DNA from: Centropus unirufus
Lineage: Eukaryota > Chordata > Aves > Cuculiformes > Centropidae
Direction of reading: 5' to 3'
Length of the DNA stretch: 64,000 bases
NCBI GenBank assembly: GCA_013397695.1
Contig: VYZI01000192.1
Location: forward strand, 741,830-805,829
In this document: piece after piece, positions 1 to 14,400 of the stretch
Layout of the letters: every line of letters starts with the position of its first letter
Position numbering within the stretch: the first letter of the stretch is position 1
Made by a program: the position numbers and the translations under genes
The notes under the pieces: model-generated
The model's database searches: none
The model's input: only the letters and a program-made list of their open reading frames with translations
What the model was told of the DNA's origin: nothing

Positions 1-2390
1 ATGTATTAGGTCTCAGGACACACTGTAATGTAATGAGGTAATGGAGTCTTACTTGAGACTCTGGTATTACTCTTGCTTAAGTGAAAACAAAGGACAGCCT
101 GGCCCTGGAAATAAGGACTTTGCTTCTTGGAAACTTAGAGCCCTCCATGAAGGAAGGTTAAAAAGATAACCCTGGACGGCCAAGATAATGGAAGCATTCT
201 AGCCCCTCTCACACATCTTTAAAATCCTCACAGCATCATAAATAAATAACTCTTGCAGAACTGACTCCAGGGACATCTGGATCAATGGACAAAAATGCCA
301 CAGTAATACAGTTGCTTTGCAAAATTCTACTATGACTGGTGATCAGTGGTGTGTGTTAGTGATTGGTCAAATCATGATACATCTGAATGCTTGAAGAGTA
401 TAAAACTATATTCAGGGCTCCCCAGTTTGGCCTGGACACCTCATGCACATGATTAAATTGCCACCTTTGTAATTCTATACTTTGTGTTCTAGCGTCTCGC
501 CTCAGTTGGTGTGGACTCGTTCCAAGTTATCCTAATGCTCCCAAAAATCATATGGTAACCCATCAAGGTTAAGTGTTCAACAGAAATATCGGTGGCAGTT
601 TTTACCCTTTATATCCATGAATACATATACTCACTGCGTTCATAAACTAATGAAAAGCCATAAAGCTCACTCTTTTTTAAGAGACTGGTTGAGACTTTAA
701 ATAAAACCCTTTTTCTGTATGTCTTTCTACTGCTGTGCCAAGCCTCGCTCACAGCACCAGCCTGAGCTCTCCTTGGGACATAGTCTCATTCTGAAGCAAG
801 TGCTGGGTTCCCTCAAGTTTTTTAATCAGTTGCAATTAAGTCCTTGTACACACAGAGTGATGCAATTACCAAGGCTGGTGCAAATACCACCAGCCCCTTG
901 TCAAGCTTCACTGTCTTGAGCAGAGAGCCTGACAGACCCTCTGTATACCACAACCAACTGCTACATTCTCGCTCCCGGGCAAGAGGAAAAGGGTCTTTGG
1001 CACAAGGAAGGCAATCAGAGTGCAATTAGTTGCTCCTCACCAGTCACTTCTTTATTTTTATGTTCAGTGTCTCTTGTACTGCTCTTTAAAACCAAACGGC
1101 CTAGAAGTAATCTCATAGGCATGCACTGCAGCAGAAAAGCCAAACCTTCCCAGTGTGGGGGCTGCATCCAGCATCCACGCTGTGCCAACTGCCTCCAACC
1201 TGCCTTTTGCTTCTGCCACAGGGTGCACTGCAGCCCCCAGCTCTTTGGATGAGTTCTCTGATGGCATAACGCTGGCACAGGAAGGCGGGTGTGCATGAAC
1301 AGAAGAAGCTGTTTTCTCTCTGGTGCCCCCCACCTTGGCCTGCATCTCAGTACAGGGTGGGAGGGCGCTGGTCTTGCCTAGAACTGTGCCAAGGCCCCCC
1401 TCCTAGGTGGGCCAGGCCACATCTTGGTGCTCTATGTTGGGCCCACTGCTAGGCTGCCTGCCTGCAAAGCTGGGGCTGGTGTGAGGAGCCACAGGGCAAC
1501 TTGGGTCACTGGCACCTTACTACCAGCAGGAAACTCTCTGGCACTGACACGCTTGCAAAGTGAAACACATTTTACTTCCCCACACCCAGCTACTGCAAAC
1601 ATCAAAGGCCACATCAAACACTCAGCATTTTGGATTCTCACAGACACCCTCATTAAAGATTTGAAAAACAGACATTAAGACTGAGATGCAAATAACACCA
1701 ATATAGAGAAAGCTAGGGGTGAAGATTAATCCTCTAAACACACACATACATTTGAGGAGTGACACTAGCAAGCCTAAGTAAGGGGTAACCGTTACTTAGC
1801 AAGAAAAGATACATTTCTCAGTTTTTCTGGGTGTTCCCTGGACAAGAAGGCCAAAGAAATAAGCAGGTGGAATGAAACATACTACTGAAACAGGGATGAG
1901 AAACACCACTCAAGATGAAATAACAGACAAAAAGAAAAAAAATTACTTTTGTGTGGAAATACAAGAGATAGGAACTTGGCACTATAGTCAGTTGCTATGA
2001 GAACAAAGGCAACCAGTCCAAAAACATTCAAGAACACCTCCACTTCTTTTTCCGACAGTTTTCCAGCAAACTTTGCCTTTAAATGAGAGGACAGGAACTT
2101 GTGTGGAACACAACAAGATTTACAGGAAGTTTGCAGGATGTTAAATAAATTGAAAGAGCAGCAAATTATTCCAGTACATAAAGGCACCTCCAAAGGGCCA
2201 GCAAGAGCTACAAAAGGGCCAACATGGACCAGTGTCCTGAGGAGTCCATACTCAGAAGCACATAACAACTATGCTACGAACAAGCTTTTGTTTTTCCCTA
2301 ATTACAGATTGCTTAGCCATGAAAACAACAGCAAGAAAAGCACATGAGCAAGTCTGCACAGAAATCCAGTGGGAGGAAGCAAGAACTCAC
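1..2390 (-). other. SERINC5: SERINC5 intron 9 (partial)
   Basis: Noncoding sequence after the exon 9 donor. I looked on the minus strand for the conserved SERINC5 C-terminal segments and saw nothing that fits. No repeat family was recognised here. Confidence 0.7.
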
Positions 2391-2457
2391 TTCAGTTTCG
2401 GGTGCTGCATATATTCCTCTCAGTGCCTCTGAGCTTGCACGTGTTGTTGAGGTCAGA
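2391..2457 (-). CDS. SERINC5: SERINC5 exon 9, last SERINC5 exon inside the window
   Basis: 67 nt. The first base completes Cys, then LTSTTRASSEALRGIYAAPE and TE follow, ending in phase 0 at GTGAGT. The acceptor is ctcctag. This is the cytoplasmic loop. The remaining exon(s), encoding the variable loop and the last membrane segments, are not found at 1-2390 and must lie left of the window. Confidence 0.93.
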
Positions 2458-5400
2458 CTAGGAGCAAAGGAAGATGGCATCAAAACAAAAACATATAAGC
2501 CCAACAAGGTGATTTTTCAACACAACCACAAACATAAATAGTCTACTCCATGTCTAGGCTAAGCATTTTACCAGTTATAGCACTAAACACGTGAGAAGTA
2601 CACTCTGCACAAGTATAAACCAGCCTGACAAGACAGCCACTGGCCAACTCAGCCTGAATCACCAGCTTAAAAGTAGGTCACTCCTGAAAAGTACTGAATT
2701 CATCACTACAGACAGCAGCGAAGAGCTAAGTGCTCCAACTTGCAATTCAGAAGAGAGCTCCCCTGCTGCGCAGAACCAATGCCTTTATATTAACTTCACA
2801 GCCATAAGTTTGGCTCAGTATTTCTGTAAAGGCTGTGACAGCGAAGCAAAAGGTCACTAGCAGCACTCAGCTTTCAGAAGTTACCAACTGCTAGTGCCCC
2901 TGCACCAGTAGCTGGAAATCATTTTCTGTCATGACTGTAGTTTTCTGGAGGGGAATCCTTTCTGGTTTCTTCTGATTAGAAACAATTGCCCAGTGTTCCC
3001 CTTTCAGGATGTGTAGTGAAAAGTTTCCATTACCCACTGGGAGATGTGTGTTAAAGCTTTTCTGCAAAATAAGCCTTACTAAGCAGCATTTCAAGACTTT
3101 CCCCTTGAAGGCCGTATTCCCCCCACCTCGCTACACTTACCCTGCAGGCTACGCTGAAGGTTGTCTGTGTTCCCAAAATACATTCCTGAGGCACTGGAAA
3201 TACTGTTCTAATGTGAACTAGATCCATGATGTATGATAACCCTATATATAATATCAGAATGAAATGGAAAATATATGCACGTTTGATAACAGAAAAGCAG
3301 CTGTTCTGCCTCTTCAAGGTAAGAAAAAAAGAAAGTCTCTCATTTTCACTTCAAAATTATGAAGGAGTTTCAGTATGTGAATTCCAAAGTGGACTGATTC
3401 AGAAGCAGAACCTGCCAAAAACCTGCAGTACTCGGGCAGTGCTGCCTCCTGGCAGCCCACACAGCCAAATCAAATGACATCATCTTTCAATCATTAGTTA
3501 CTCCCTCTCTGTCCCCTCCCTGGTGCAGGACAATTTATTGATGTGAGCTGCAGTAATACAAGGCATCACAATTATACAAGCATGAACAGATTTTATTAGA
3601 GCGGGAGATTGACAGCAAGTTCTCATGGCAGTACTGCACTCATCACTTGTTCAAGGGAAGCCCTAAACCCTCCCAAACAGTTTTGCTTGTGCTAAAGATC
3701 CTCAAGGCACAGTTCTAGCCTCTGCCAAGAGGCTACAGAAATTCAGACAGTTTCTTTTTACATGGACATAAATGCATAGGTATTTTCTTGTAGAAAGAGT
3801 AAATCCAGAATCAAGGTACCTGAGACTGTTTGGAATCAGATAGCTAGAATTTTTCCTCTCCACCTATAGGTGTAAATTGCTCCACTTGGTTTTAGAGAAA
3901 TGTATTTGTTTCAAAAGTTATACCCTCGTCTTGTTGAATATTTTGGCTAAAACATCTAACCATTCTGAAGCCAAGGAGAATATGAATCTTCCAGCTCAGT
4001 TCTATTCTACTTCTCCCCATTACTTTGTATGCATGAAGACCGTGACAGGCCTTTGCTAGCTGGACCATAAGATTGCAATTACAATGAGGCCGCTGCAACC
4101 CCCCCAGACTTACCAAGAATATAAAATGCAGCCAAATAAAATTGTAGTACCCAGGCCAGTAACCAGGTTTTCATCTCTGTGCAGGCCTTGGCTAAATTCA
4201 GGTACACAGATGGTGATGTTCTGATTGTCTTCATCCAGGACTTCACAAAACAAAAGAAACAAAGAGAACTGTGAGAGAGCAAAGCTCATTTCACTGCATT
4301 TCAAAGGCGGCTTCACACTGAAGGTTATCAGCAAAATGTATTTACTACTTCAGATACTGAGTAAGTACATTTCAATAGTTTCTATCTTTTAAAAGGACTA
4401 CACATGAAAAAAAATCAGTATCTCTGACCTGATAGATCCTCTGTTTCAGGCAAAACAAAACCACACCTTAGCAGGGTACTAAAATTTCCTGTTTGGCCAA
4501 ACCACTTGAACAAGGAAAAAGACTGTCTTGTGAACTAAGAAATAAGAAGTTGCAATTATACCAACTCTTTTTCCAAGACCATGGAGGCATTGAACACCAA
4601 GATAGCACAGACCTGAGACTGTGCATTTCTTTGACAGTGGGGATGCCTTGAGGACAACTGTGAAATTCATATTCATGAAAAAGGGTGATGTATAGCTACC
4701 CAGTTCTCAGACTAGTATATAGAAGACCAATGAAAAGGTGATGCACCAGTTAAAGGCAAGATTTTATCTTAACATCTATGCAAAGAGTACTTCTAGGCCC
4801 TTGAAATGAAATCAATTCAGTCCTCCATGCTCCAAGATGTGTCTGGCTCTTTAGTGTCTGCTTAGGGTCAAAGCAAAGCAGAGCAATACCCTGCTACATC
4901 ACTCCAAAGCAAGAGATTACAACTGCACCTTATCTCAAATTAAGAGCTTTTTGATCCAATGCTGTTTAAGACAAATTGTGTTCCCATGGCTTTTTTTCCT
5001 TCCAGCAGCCACTCTACATCCCCAGTGGGACAGGACAACTGTTTGCAGGGGCAGAGAACAAAATGTAGCAAAAGCTACATAAATGTGATAGATTCTTTCC
5101 CTCATCTTTCCTTTCTTCTTGGAAGGGGTCTATAGAAACTTCTCCTTTCTGTCAATGGACTTATTTTCTTCTATTTACTGTTGTTGCAACTATTCAACAT
5201 TAGAAAATGAGCAATAATAAAGAAGGGGATTATAGCATTATTAATTTGAACCAGAAATGTCTTCTGTATGTAAAAAGAATTCTCCTCAACCAAACAGATG
5301 ACTGATGGTTACCTGGGAAAAGGAAACAGCCTCAGTTTTGCTTGTAAGGTCTTGTAGTGTTTTTGTAGCATAGAGAACTTAAAACTCCAGGGACTTCCCT

Positions 5401-8400
5401 GCCCCTGGCTTGCAAAGCCAACAGTTATACGGCAAGTGCAGTAAAGGAACTCTGCTGACTAACAGTGTCATCTCAAACAGTTGCAACATAACCCTAAGTC
5501 TGTTCTCAGAATTCTCCTCTCAAAATCAAAGAAAAGTGGTACTCCAGTTTTTGCTCCATTAGGGGTCTAAAGCTAAGGCTATCTAGCACACCGATTCTAG
5601 GAGAAAAAATAGAAGTTATTTTAGTACCCTCTCTGATGACCAGCAGTACTACCTGCTGGTGGACCTAGTAAAATTCTGGATGGAGCTGACCACCTAGTTT
5701 CTTCCTGAGGCATCCAAGGGCCATTTGTTCCAATCACATGAGCAAAACACGTTGCATATTTAGTCATGTCCTGTACTACAAGAACATGCACTTGCCATTT
5801 AAAGGATGGGCTATGAAATACTCTGGGAAATTTGTAGGAAACAGGCTGGAATTACTCTGGTACAACAGATGCAGCTCACCCAAGGTAGGTCTGCTCCCAT
5901 GGACCAAAGCATTAAAGGTATGTCAAGTTTGCCAGTTGCCTGGTCTCTCTGCCGCATAGATTTATTTTCACTATTTGCAATTTCCTCTGCATAGGACAGA
6001 TAAACCCAGAACTCCTATATGACTGTATTTGTTAATTTGAGTTTGCTGAATTATTACGCCTAGTACATGCCATTTTGTAAAGGATTTACATAAAGCATTA
6101 GATAACTTACTAGTCTCTGGTGGCTTGCTGGATAGTGCTGAGAATGTCAGGTACATAACATAGCAGCTGATAACTCCTGACTGGAGCAAACCAGAATGGG
6201 GCTGACCTTTACAAGAAAGAGGAAAATAAGTGATTTTGTAGACATTTTTAACAAACTGAAAACCAAATTCATATCCCTTAGAGAACAGCACACTACTATC
6301 TTTCAGAAGAGGAGAGTATCTTCTATATTTTACTTAAAGCAGTTCATCAAGTCTTTGAGGCAGTTTAGATCCTTTTTCACTGGCAAGTTAAAAAGAGAAG
6401 AGTCTGTCCTCCAGTAATGCTGGCTGTTTTAGAAAGGCATTACAGATTCACACATAAGTAAAGAATCACCCCCTGCTCTTGTCAGAAGCTCCAGCTTTCC
6501 AAAAGCCATGTAACTGCTGCCATGGTAGTTTTATACACCCATAAAATCTGTGTTGAAGGCATTCAAATTACTATTTCCAGGCCCAATGTATGCAAGATAC
6601 TAACAGTACACATAAAATATACTGAAGCATGAAATATTGCTGGTAGCTACTCCAGGCCCAAGTTTTACAGATGGTAAATCACAAGCACTCAAAAGTAAAT
6701 AGTAAAACAGTGGTGAATGAGATTCATAGCTATTACTTCAACTGATGCCACTGCAGGAGTTGTGTCAGCTATACAACACATTACCACCCATCAGTACGTG
6801 AGCCTTCTTTACAGTACAACTGTCTGATGGCATATCTAAAATGCCTCACGCCTCTGTCATTTTAGCAGCTGAGCTGAGGACCAGCAACAGCGCTTCATAG
6901 TGTAGGTAAAGGGACAGGGCCAATAGCAGCACCAGCTCTGAACTAGCACGAGACTTTCTGCCCAGAACATGGCTCATGCCTACAGTAACACAACTGTGGC
7001 AGCACCAGCAACCCAGGAGGAGAAGCCAAAGACTCACGATTCTGGACACAGGGAGATATGGCCACCAGTGACACAAAGAGGCACAGGCCACCGTTAACAC
7101 CGATCAGGACCTTGTTGTACATGCAGCCCTTTGAGTGTGTGTAGAAAATAGCCATGAGGACCAGGGCTGCCACAGCAACGGAGTACAAGGTGAGAGTGAC
7201 CAGGGCGAGCAATCCATTCCACATCTGCTTGTGGTTTGCACCTGCAGTCCTGGAGAGAAAAACAAGCATCTCATTTGTCTTTTTTCCTCAAACCCACCAA
7301 AACAGCAGTAGAATAGTTCATATCCTCAAACACAAGAGACAGTACTTTCTGAAGCATGTGTGTATCACTACACCAAGACACACCCTTGCAAGGTTCCTCC
7401 CAGGAAACAGAAGAAATTGTTCCCTAGAATTAGTGTTTATCTTCTGTATTATCTTGCCCAGCGATTTCTGTAATTATAGCCCAGTGTGGCTCCTATGACA
7501 CCCACACTCTGGGATCTGCCCCACCAGTGCATCTCAATCTCAATACTTCAGGGATTTTCTCCTTGGGAACTGAAGGGCACGCCAGGCTCGGCTAGTGAGT
7601 AGTGTTCTTCACAGAAGGACAGCAATGGCACACTGCTTGGCACAGCCCCTCTTCTGCCCCTTATGCTACCCTGACAGTTTCAACAACCTTTCACCTGAAG
7701 AGCCTCCTCTCTATTTGGGTGCGTTCCATCAGTCTCCCTCAGTTAAAGCACGGTCCACCTTTTTGTTTTGGGGTTTTTATTGTGGAAACATGACTTATTC
7801 TAAAATAATATCCAGTGCAGAGAGTGCTAAAGTTAAATACTGTTGCTGGAAAACTTTCATCCACAGAAAAGCAGCTACAGTAATTAGAGTAAAAATATCT
7901 TCATTGGAAGGATACTTCGCCAGTTCCTCCACGAAAACGGTTGTCTAAAAAACCCAAAGGTTTGTCAAAACTCATTCCTGAGAGTCAGTATGCTAGAGAG
8001 GACCACAAAGGTTTATAGAGGAAGGAATAAGAGACAGAAAGGGTGGAGGTGGAGGCAGGAGTTCCTGTGTATACATAGAAGAATAATCTAAATATTTTAA
8101 AGGTGACAGGCTAAGTGCTAGATTGGTAATAGCAAATATTCTTAATTCAGAAATTAAGTCAATGCCAAAATGGGGTGTACGTGGTTTGATAATGGAATCT
8201 TGCATGTTGCAATGTAAGCAAAGAACTTGAAGAGAGAGTAGCAGTTCTTACAGTGAGAGAGAAAAAAAAAAAGTTATGTGCACTAAGCTGACACAAAAAG
8301 AGCAGTATTTATTAGTTTAGAGCACTGCACACAGTTTCGCTATTACATGTTGCAAGTTCAGTTTTATTCTCTTGCACCTCTCTGTTTCTTAGTAGGTATA

Positions 8401-11400
8401 CTTTCATATAACATAAAAAATAACAAATGAAGAGGTTTTTTGCACCCTGACATGCTACCACTTCTTGGAAGCTGAGCAGGTTAAGGATAAATAACCAGAA
8501 TAGAAGTGAGTAACAAAGAGACATTTCTGCTATGGAAGGAGAAAGTGGATGAAGCAAAGACGTACGGTTCTAAATACTCATGTTAAAGTATCTAATTTCA
8601 GAAATTACATTCATACAACTTTTAAATTCTTTGTTACAAGAAATGCATTGTTCAGCAGCCATTGGAACTTTATGCAAATAACTACTTGACCAACACATAC
8701 CAATTTTTATTCCATTTGTGTGCAAACTCAACAAGCAGGATTAGTTGAATGGCAATGAAAAGGAAACCTCCTGTTGCTCCTACGTAGCGCCAGGCTGCAA
8801 GGCAGAGAGGCAGAAAATAGGTCAAACAGTAGACGCCTTTCCCTTAAGATAAAATGGAATTATTGTCTATGCAGTGAAGCCGTTACACTGTTAGAATATC
8901 TCAAGCTCACAGAGGCAGCAGGAGATAAGAGATTTCAACTGAGCGGCCAGCTCAGCTAATTCAAGACTGATTAATTCAGCTTGCAACCAGCAACCTTTTC
9001 AAAATCAGCCTGTTCGGACATTTACTGAGTTCCTCTAACCTAAAGAATTTTTGTGGAGGGTAGGAGTTACTAAATTCAGGGAGAAAATACTGAAATCTTC
9101 ATTTGTGACTGGTGAGAGGGAGGTGGTGTGAATGCATTTCACAGGAATCTAAGCCCAGAAATTGCAAGGTACTGGAGCCCAGCAGTGGAAGAGAAGAAAT
9201 TGCTCTTTTCAGATTCCCATACCACAGAAAAACAAAGGTGTGGCTTATCTATTTACAAATCCTGTCCCACACCACTCCCAAAGAGACAGGAACACTTGGT
9301 ATTCACTGACTAGTTTTAGAACAGGTTATTTAACTACTTAACCATTGACCTACATATACTGTATTTGGATAGCTGTTTGGATACTTGGGACAATAGACCT
9401 CGTGTGTGCGACACCAAAAGTCTCTGAGGATATACAGATATCTATTTAAACGTTGTGCTGCTGTGCAGTGTGTAGCCTATAAATGACTCCAGCTGTGCAG
9501 CTGATTTCAGTCAAGAAGACCAATGAAGTGCATGAGCAAAGTTCAGGCATATCCTACTACTGTTTTCCTTTTGGAAAAAAAAAAACAAAACAACAAAACA
9601 AACTCGTGCAAGTAAAGTGGAGGAACAGAACTATCAGGGCATGTTACCCCTAGCAGATAACGCAGAATGATTTTTTTTTTTTTATTGGACCATAAGCTCA
9701 TTATTTGAAAGCAAGCAAAAATGCCATTTGTCTCACTTTGCTAAACATATTGCATGCGCATGATAAGCATGCTGTTCTCCAAACAAACAGAACAAAAACT
9801 GGAAGAAGCTAGCATGTAAATAGTACATAAAAAATAGGCAAGGAACAAAGTGTGCGTGTGTGTTTTGGAGAGGTAGAGTAGGAAAAAGCAGATTTTTATT
9901 TTTTTTTAAGAAAAAGTAAGCAAGCTGGGAGAAGCTGAGCTAAAAAAACAAACAAACAAACAAAACCCAGCTAAATTTCTTGATAGGTGAGGGGAAAGAA
10001 GGGAAAACAAACCCACAGGATACTCAAACATCTGTAAATTTCAAATTCAGAGGCTGACTGGAGGACAGTTTAGCAGGATGTGCCAAATACCAGTTTAGGC
10101 AAAAAAGTCAAGAGCTAATTTGGAGAATAAAGCTTATTGTGCTCTATCTCCATACTAGGTTACGCTGCTGTTGAGGAATAGCACTCCCAACAGCATAAAG
10201 ATTTCTGTTTCTCCACTTCCCCAAGCACTTCAGTTCTTGGTGACCACAAAAACGGTTGCTTGTGACGTTAGGCAGCCTTGCTTGCTTGTAAGTACAACAC
10301 GCTGCACGGCCACATCTTTCTAATCCAAACAGTGATTAGATACTGAGGACAAGTACATACAGCTCTCCCTCTCGCTTTGCAGAGCGAGAAGGGGCCCTTC
10401 GCTTCTGGGGCTTCAAACTGAACCAGGACCATACAAACAGCCAGTAAGAGCAAGAAGCCGAGTTACACCTATTAGTGGTAGACTTGAAGTGGTTTTCACA
10501 TTAGTTTCCCAGAGCAGTGCTCTCGTAGTATGTTTGTCCACCCTACTCTCCTTCCATACTATTCCTTCGTCTTCCCCTTTTAAACATCCTGGCTAGAGGT
10601 GATGGGTGTGGAAAACACAGGTAAACCAAGCAAGCCTTAGTGGAAACAAGCAGCAGATACAACCATTCTTTTGCATTACTGATCCTATCCCCTTCCACCT
10701 ACCCAGATTCAACAGCTTAAGGGCAAAACTGAAGAGCATAAGCTCATCTCAGTAACACCGGGAATTCCGCTCTTAGCTCTGTGAAAACCTCCCCAGCAAT
10801 CTGGGATTTAAGCAGTGGGCCAGTACCAGCACGCCTGTGTGGTGCCAGGGTGTCTTCCAAAACTGGAAATGCCTCAGGCACAGCATCTCCAGCAGAGCAC
10901 TCAACACATGCCAAAAAGTCTACTCTTACTTTACTGTCTTCATGCCACCAGCATAAAAGACATCTCAAATTCTTTTGCAGCATTGCAAGTTTCCAGGCAG
11001 CACATGGCAGGCCGCTGTGGCCCCTTGAGCACTGGCACCTCACCACCACGCACCACGGTCCCTGGCTGCTGCGCTAGAGCAGAGATAACAACACAAGCAG
11101 AATAACATGCAGCTCTGTATTCTTTAGTGAACAACTTCTTGTGCACCATTACAGCTCCCTGCCTCTAAACGGCTTTGCAGGACAGCACCACAGTGGTACT
11201 GTGGTACACCTACCCATTTAGCCCCTCACAAGCAGCTCCAAATATTTATTTTTCACCTTGACAATACTGGCTTTACTTGAAGAAGCATGACAATATTCAC
11301 ATTGATCAGACCTTTAGGTTTTATAACCATTTTTATAACCATTCACAGGCTAGTACAGAATGAAGCAGCATAACAAAACAAAGACATACCATTGAGAAAA

Positions 11401-14400
11401 GTATCCTGATCAGGAATGAAGAAGGCTCCTGAGCACATTGCTGCCAGAAGTATAAGTTTAATGAGCCAGAATCTGGACGAGAGGAGAAGAGACAACATAA
11501 ATCACTTGATTTTAATAGGAATTAGAGGTCTTCAACTCAAATACCACAAAGAATCTCTATTTAAAGCCCAACAAGAGAAAACACAGCCTTTGATGACTGA
11601 TTGCCACTTCAGTTAGTTTTTACTTGACTACATTATTTCTGATAAAAGCAGAAAAATCAACTTCTGTTTTGCCTTTTCTTGCCTAGTATGCAGTGCAAAC
11701 CTGTAAAGTGACCTGGAAATACGCAAACGAATAAATACTCACCCATTATGAATGTATGCTCGGCAGCTTTTGCTGTTGTCAATTTTGATGGTGAACAAGG
11801 AGAACAAAAAGAAGAAACAGGCCATTCCAAAACAGACTTTGTACACTGCAGAGTATCCAACCAACTTCTCACACATCTCACCCGCCTGAATGCCCTTGCA
11901 CAGCTGCTTGTAGAAGGGAATCTGAAAAGTACAACATGTTACAAGCTGTTAGATAGGACACAGGGCTCCTTGTAACCAAGCAAGTCTACACTAAGCCCTA
12001 CTCACTTTTCACTGGCTTCATTTAACATCCTTCACCCTTGATACCCCTCAGCCTGGACTGAAGAGCTCAAGAGACATAAAGAAACGTAAAGCACAAGGGA
12101 CTGGAGCTGTCTAGAGCCTCCTCTCTCAAATCTTTCCAGATGCTTTGGAGTACAACTCCACCTACTTTCTCTTCAGCTCTCTTGGCTTAAGTCGTCCCTA
12201 CCCCTTACTGCCTCACCCTGGGGACCCTTTCCTTTACCCATGCTTTACAGCAACGACTCTGATTGACCCAGTAATCCAGTTTACATGAGCCATATCCATG
12301 GTTTTACCAGATGATCAGGCATGAAGGGGGCTGTTGGACAGAGAGCTCTAGCTTGTGCTGCCCTCAGCGGACAGGCAGAATGATGCATACCCAAATGGCA
12401 CAGGGGCGGCAAATCCCCTCCTCTCTATCCCAGCCTCTGAAAGGGAGCTCTGTCAGTTGCCCTGGTTTGATTTTAAATTAACAGAGAGGCAGGAAAATTC
12501 CACTCTCCTCTTGACTCATTAAGTATTTGCCATTGAGGCTGTGCTCTCACTGCAAGGGAAAAGCAAACAGTTGCACATTTTGGCTTCAGTTTCACCAGGT
12601 AGATATTACACTGGGCACTCAAAAAAGCAGGTCTATGTGGCCAGGACCCATGTCTGTGGGGTGCCTCTGTGCAGGCATGTCCTCTCACAGCTAGGGACCC
12701 ATTCAGCTGTGCAGAAACACAAGCATTTAATTAGAAAACCACCATCCCTTTCAAAGAAAAAAGGGCCTCTTTGTATGTTCACAGCCTGCAGCTGAGGCTG
12801 GTGAGACCAGTCAAGCAACACATCAAATTCTCTGGAGCTGATTGCAGCTACCTGCACAGGTAATTGAAGGAGACAGAAGACAATGTGTGCTAGGACAAAA
12901 CACATTCCAATAAATAACTTAGGCAAAGCAAATGGGAATCAGTCTTCACAGAACATTCTGCCAGGCCAGATTTTACTCAGGATAAATATACAAAGACCAT
13001 GGACAACGACCTCATTGAATACTTTTTAGAAAAAGGCAAAGATGGGAGTCTCTTCTTCCTTCATCAGGCACGTTGGTGCACAAAACCAGGACAAGCAAAG
13101 AACACAGAAGACCCATGAGCAAGTGATCAGGCAGCATTCTCAGTTAGGTAGAAAACTATCCAGGACACAGAAGACAAGGGATAAACATATAAACTCCCAG
13201 CTTCCAGCCACCAGGCTCTGAAAGCTCGTTTCCGTCAGCAGGTACGCCAATCCCGTGCCAGTAAGCCAAATCAGTCAGGAGCTCAACAACCTGTTTCCCA
13301 AAAAGACCAAACGCCATAGCAGCTCCCAGCACCAAGTTACACTGCTAAGGGCAGCAAAGCAAACTATGGGACAGAGCTGATACCAGGGGGCCTAGAACCA
13401 GCCAAGGGGACGAAAAGCTGGTCTCAACCCAACTCAGTGATAACGTTAAAAGAAGGGATTCAAGCTGGGCCACTCAGCTGAGAGCATCTCAGCTCTTGCA
13501 GAAGTCACGCAGAGATGAGCAGCCTCTGTGTAAGTTGCACGGTAAAGGAGTAGCTGTAGCTAACTTGCATCAAGAGTTTTTACAGAGCTACTGAGAAATT
13601 GTATGGGGCAACACTGATGTCTTTCCCAGGCAGTGAAACATCAGACTGAGCAAATGTGCCAGCATTTAGAACACGCAAATGGATTGACTGGAATAATTAG
13701 GAGACCTATCAATGCCACAATGATGTCAGGGCAAGACAACGAGCCACCACGGAGAAAGCAATTGTGTTATCAATTAATGCTTTCCAGTTCTTCACTTGTA
13801 ATAGCCATCAGTCAGCAAAGATTAAAAATATGCATAATATTGACCTAATAATATCTCTGAGGAAATTAGATATTTGTTTGATATAGATGAGAGTACTGAC
13901 CAAGGAGACAGTTTTCTGCAAGATCTGTACTTAGTAGCAANNNNNNNNNNNNNNNNNNNNNNNNNNNNNNNNNNNNNNNNNNNNNNNNNNNNNNNNNNNN
14001 NNNNNNNNNNNNNNNNNNNNNNNNNNNNNNNNNNNNNNNNNNNNNNNNNNNNNNNNNNNNNNNNNNNNNNNNNNNNNNNNNNNNNNNNNNNNNNNNNNNN
14101 NNNNNNNNNNNNNNNNNNNNNNNNNNNNNNNNNNNNNNNNNNNNNNNNNNNNNNNNNNNNNNNNNNNNNNNNNNNNNNNNNNNNNNNNNNNNNNNNNNNN
14201 NNNNNNNNNNNNNNNNNNNNNNNNNNNNNNNNNNNNNNNNNNNNNNNNTAATAAGTGATGGCCACAGGAATAGTCCTGTGGGATTGAATGCCCTTTTTTT
14301 TTTGTGATCTTGAAGGAACAAAACAAGAATAAAGCCAAACTCTTGGGGACCCGGCAGATAGTAAACACAAGCACAATGCTGGGGACAAGAGGGCTGATGT

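Noticed and set aside
12633..12926. 97-codon minus-strand frame with a hydrophobic N-terminus in SERINC5 intron 2
   Set aside because: No family resemblance, no splice context consistent with SERINC5, and a length expected by chance in intron of this size.
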